64,000 nucleotides of DNA from Deltaproteobacteria bacterium RBG_13_43_22 (GTDB taxonomy: Bacteria > Desulfobacterota > RBG-13-43-22), in the NCBI GenBank assembly GCA_001797675.1, contig MGQB01000017.1:33214-97213 (forward strand). Reading direction: 5' to 3'. Below the pieces are notes generated by a model. The model had not been told where the DNA came from. It saw only the letters and a list, made by a program, of their open reading frames with translations, and did no database searches. Of this stretch, positions 61,890-64,000 are shown one piece after another. Numbering within the stretch: position 1 is the first letter of the stretch; every line of letters begins with the position of its first letter. A program made the position numbers and the translations under genes.

Positions 61890-63168
61890 CAATGGTTTCC
61901 CGGTAAGCCTCAACGGTGGATTCGGCTGCCTTTTCCCAGGTAAAATACCTATGGACTCGTTTGAAACCTGCTTCTCCCAGTGCCTTTGCCCTTTCGGGAT
62001 TATCGAGAAGCCCCTTGATGGCTTCAGCCAGGGCCCGGGGGTCGGCCGAAGGAATGATAATACCGGCGTCCCCCACCACTTCAGGCAGTGCGCCCCCCGA
62101 GGTGCTGATGACCGGAACGCCGCAGGCCATGGCTTCTCCAGCCGGAAGACCGAAACCTTCATAAAGGGAGGGGATCACGGCCATGGTGGCCGTGGCATAA
62201 CAGCGAACGAAATTCCCGTCATCAATCCGGCCGGTAAAAGTAACTTGAGGACCTATGCCCAATTCCTTGATCAATTTGATAATCCGGCTCTTCTTTTTTG
62301 GTTTACCCACCACCGTCAGGTTCACCGGGTGGGTTTTGGAAACCTCTTTCACCGCCTTTAATAGATAGTCAAGCCCCTTGAGAGGCATATCGGCGCTATT
62401 GGTGACGATAATACGATTTTTTTCCCTTTCGATTTCCGGGAGGGGATAAAAAAGCTCCGTATTGATACCGTTGGGAATGACCTTGAATCGTTGACCGGGA
62501 ACGTTAAAATCCCGGCTGATGTCATTCCGAGCGCATTCAGAGACGGTGATGATCTTGGAAAGTTTTTGTGAGACCTTTTTCTGCATTCCGACGAATGAAT
62601 ACCAGCGCACCTGTTTGAACTTCTTCCACGGCGTCCGGACTGCGGCAATGTCCAGTTTTCGGTCTACGGTGATCGGGTGATGAATGGTGGCGATCATGGG
62701 TACAAATTTCTGCATGGTCAGCAGACTGTAGGAAAGACTCTGATTGTCGTGAATAATGTCGTAATGGTCATATTTGTCCCGGAGGAACCTTTCGGCCCTG
62801 AGCCCAAAGGTATAGGGTTCAGGAAATCCCATGGTGGAGACCCCGATCCATTCCAATATATTGATGGGATCACGCAGTTCTCTCAAGGTAGGAATCCTGA
62901 ACAGAGCCTCGGGATTGTACAGGTCAAGGGACGGGAGACGATAGACCTGGATATCCTCATCCAGGAGCAGATCAGGGGGACCGGCCACGACCTCGACCTG
63001 ATGACCAAGGTTCTTAAGCGCTCGGCTTAAATTTTTGACATAGACCCCCTGCCCGCCGCTGTGGGGATTGCTCCGGTAACTGAGCAGACATATTCTAAGA
63101 GGATCTTGATGATTTTTGGTATCAAAGGCCCTGTTTTTAAAATTAGTCTGGACTCCCATGACTTTCAT
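61867..63168 (-). CDS. GT4-family glycosyltransferase
   Basis: The 433-residue enzyme has the GT-B fold of family GT4: LLSYRSNPHSGGQGVYVKNL at the N-terminal side, then VIPNGINTELFYP, the donor loop GRIDDGNFVRCYATATMAVI and the EX7E signature in LYEGFGLPAGEAMACGVPVI. It uses a nucleotide sugar. It is the first gene of the overlapping trio with the methyltransferase and the alpha/alpha-barrel protein, reminiscent of clusters for methylated glucan synthesis. The start is ATG 63168; ATG 63159 is possible. Confidence 0.92.
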   Translation of the reverse strand: MKVMGVQTNFKNRAFDTKNHQDPLRICLLSYRSNPHSGGQGVYVKNLSRALKNLGHQVEVVAGPPDLLLDEDIQVYRLPSLDLYNPEALFRIPTLRELRDPINILEWIGVSTMGFPEPYTFGLRAERFLRDKYDHYDIIHDNQSLSYSLLTMQKFVPMIATIHHPITVDRKLDIAAVRTPWKKFKQVRWYSFVGMQKKVSQKLSKIITVSECARNDISRDFNVPGQRFKVIPNGINTELFYPLPEIEREKNRIIVTNSADMPLKGLDYLLKAVKEVSKTHPVNLTVVGKPKKKSRIIKLIKELGIGPQVTFTGRIDDGNFVRCYATATMAVIPSLYEGFGLPAGEAMACGVPVISTSGGALPEVVGDAGIIIPSADPRALAEAIKGLLDNPERAKALGEAGFKRVHRYFTWEKAAESTVEAYRETIDDYGRLQ

Positions 63169-63537
63169 TCCGAGCGCTCGTTCACTTTTGTTGAATTTTT
63201 ATCACATTTAGAGTTGAGAAGTCAAGGTAAAAACTTTATTCCAATCGGAAATAGTAGTAAACGCCCTTTATATATAATTACATTTACATCGCTCGAATAA
63301 CATGCTGGGTACTTGAAGATCATTCAAATATAAACATCTAAAGGGCGTCCCCTAACCACAATGCATAGTTCGTATTAGACCATCAAGAGGCCCAAAAGAG
63401 GCTTTATCCCGGTGCCAGCTTCTTCTTTGGGCTTTCTTGTTAAGTTGTTTTTGTAACAGCGCTCCCTTTTTCGATAAAAAGAAGGGCCATTCAATAAATG
63501 CTTGTAAAATGTAATTTTACACTTTAAAATATTTTCA
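63169..63537. other. Intergenic region between the GT4 and higA genes
   Basis: About 370 AT-rich bases. TTGACT (minus strand, 63225-63220) could be the -35 box of the GT4 operon. ACGCCCTTTA (63261-63270) and TAAAGGGCGT (63339-63348) are a perfect 10-bp inverted pair 68 bases apart. There is no sign of a HigB toxin gene. Confidence 0.4.
63503..63521. promoter_or_regulatory. Candidate HigA operator
   Basis: TGTAAAAT-GTA-ATTTTACA is a perfect 8-bp dyad 16 bases before the higA ATG, where an autoregulating antitoxin would bind. A second palindrome, AAAATATTTT, lies at 63526-63535. Confidence 0.6.
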
Positions 63538-63828
63538 ATGGAGATGAAAAACCCTGTGCATCCTGGCCTTCTCGTCAAGGAGTGTCTTGACGATCTCGGC
63601 TTGAGTGTTGCCGAAGCTGCCAAGGGCCTCGGCATCAGCCGCCAGCAGCTTCACAACGTGATTGCAAGACGCAGTCAGGTCACGCCCGAAATGGCCATTC
63701 GTTTTGAAAAAGCATTTGGGAGTACGGCGGATACATGGCTTCGGATGCAGATGAATTATGACCTTGCGCAGATACGCAAGAGTGCGGCCAGTATTGGAGT
63801 TGAGCGGCTGACACCAAAGGTTGCTTAG
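63538..63828 (+). CDS. higA: HigA-family antitoxin (helix-turn-helix)
   Basis: The 96-residue protein matches HigA/VapI antitoxins: NPVHPGLLVKECLDDLGLSV, then the HTH VAEAAKGLGISRQQLHNVIA, RRSQVTPEMAIRFEKAFG and STADTWLRMQMNYDLAQIRK. HigA binds HigB and represses its own operon. The usual order is higB then higA, but no higB frame is found in the 370 bases upstream or in what is visible downstream, so it may be an orphan regulator. Confidence 0.9.
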   Translation: MEMKNPVHPGLLVKECLDDLGLSVAEAAKGLGISRQQLHNVIARRSQVTPEMAIRFEKAFGSTADTWLRMQMNYDLAQIRKSAASIGVERLTPKVA

Positions 63829-64000
63829 ACCTATGTATAACCGAAAGCACCTGGCCGCCGGCTTTCGAAACAAGAGGTTTCGATACCCTGGTTTATATGA
63901 TGGGGGTGGTTGACGTAAGTCAAACGGAGATCTGATAATCATATAAAAGGCACCTCGCGCATACCGAGAAAAGAGGTTTCATGGTATGTAAGGGAAAGAG
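63829..64000. other. Right-end intergenic region
   Basis: CGAAAC-AAGAG-GTTTCG forms a small hairpin (63867-63883). AAGAGGTTTC appears twice, near 63875 and 63972, and TTGAC-GTAA-GTCAA lies near 63911. I see no gene before the window ends. Confidence 0.35.

Noticed and set aside
61890..62162. 91-codon N-terminal extension of the methyltransferase
   Set aside because: It lies inside the glycosyltransferase gene in a different frame; the methyltransferase fold starts after ATG 61889.
63535..63942. Minus-strand frame of 135 codons opposite higA
   Set aside because: It is the antisense shadow of a clear HTH antitoxin and has no family features.
1..64000. CRISPR arrays, rRNA, tRNA, integrases and transposases
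   Set aside because: No regularly spaced identical repeats, no rRNA-like sequence, no recognised tRNA gene and no recombinase motifs were seen on reading; a tRNA search tool was not available.

Overview
This 64 kb window looks like a chromosomal segment of an anaerobic deltaproteobacterium (Desulfobacterota). That placement is an inference from gene content: an HdrD/DsrK-like iron-sulfur protein with a NarI-like membrane partner, DsrE and TusA sulfur carriers, an FmdE-family protein, DUF3786 and C_GCAxxG_C_C proteins, a lactate-racemase-type (LarA) enzyme, an ADP-forming acyl-CoA synthetase subunit, a molybdenum hydroxylase with its own cofactor genes, and many radical SAM and DUF362 proteins. 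No rRNA, tRNA, CRISPR array, intact insertion sequence or prophage was seen.

Layout. 0-6 kb: small redox and stress genes (lysine-rich mini-protein, C_GCAxxG_C_C protein, luciferase-like oxidoreductase, DUF3786, DUF2461, an MsrA-MsrB fusion, FmdE). 6.2-9.7 kb: a minus-strand operon marR-dsrE-tusA-narI-like-hdrD-like. 9.8-16.7 kb: a divergently transcribed larA homologue followed by a complete ECF transporter (S, fused A-A, T), an ANKH/MATE-like membrane protein and a small exported helical protein. 16.7-25.6 kb: a housekeeping run rplU-rpmA-obgE-proB-proA-nadD-rsfS-gpmI, then an M48/TPR peptidase and an M28 peptidase whose frame is cut by one TGA. 26.6-33.3 kb: B12-type and SPASM-type radical SAM enzymes, a BioF2-like acetyltransferase, a Tat-exported DUF362 protein, a YkgJ cysteine-cluster protein and debris of duplicated genes. 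33.4-40.4 kb: HNH nuclease, ABC-F ATPase, MFS permease, MalY-type C-S lyase, acyl-CoA synthetase subunit. 40.6-45.2 kb: molybdenum cofactor genes (MoeA fused to a binding-protein domain, MoeA, MoaA). 45.3-48.6 kb: small genes, a second DUF362 protein, a Phd/RelE toxin-antitoxin pair and two gene relics. 48.6-57.1 kb: an M15-like peptidase, a three-subunit molybdenum hydroxylase, a ThiS-like carrier with an unknown partner, and a GAF histidine kinase with its response regulator. 57.3-63.2 kb: glycogen synthase, GalT and a translationally coupled glycosyltransferase, methyltransferase and alpha/alpha-barrel protein trio. The window ends with a HigA-type antitoxin that has no visible toxin.

Themes. 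Several modules seem to cooperate. Moco synthesis lies near its probable client hydroxylase. Sulfur carriers lie in one operon with a membrane electron-transfer pair. A LarA-type nickel enzyme lies next to a transporter that may import its substrate or product. Intergenic spaces are unusually rich in short dispersed repeats that read as variations on a few phrases; in two places (nadD, malY) they have entered or approach the 5' end of a coding frame. Observations I rate highest: a lipoprotein signal peptide one base out of frame with msrAB across a run of nine A; the interrupted M28 peptidase with a hairpin just after its TGA; paralogous gene debris between the two radical SAM genes; and a nonsense-broken CopG/BrnA-type antitoxin relic.
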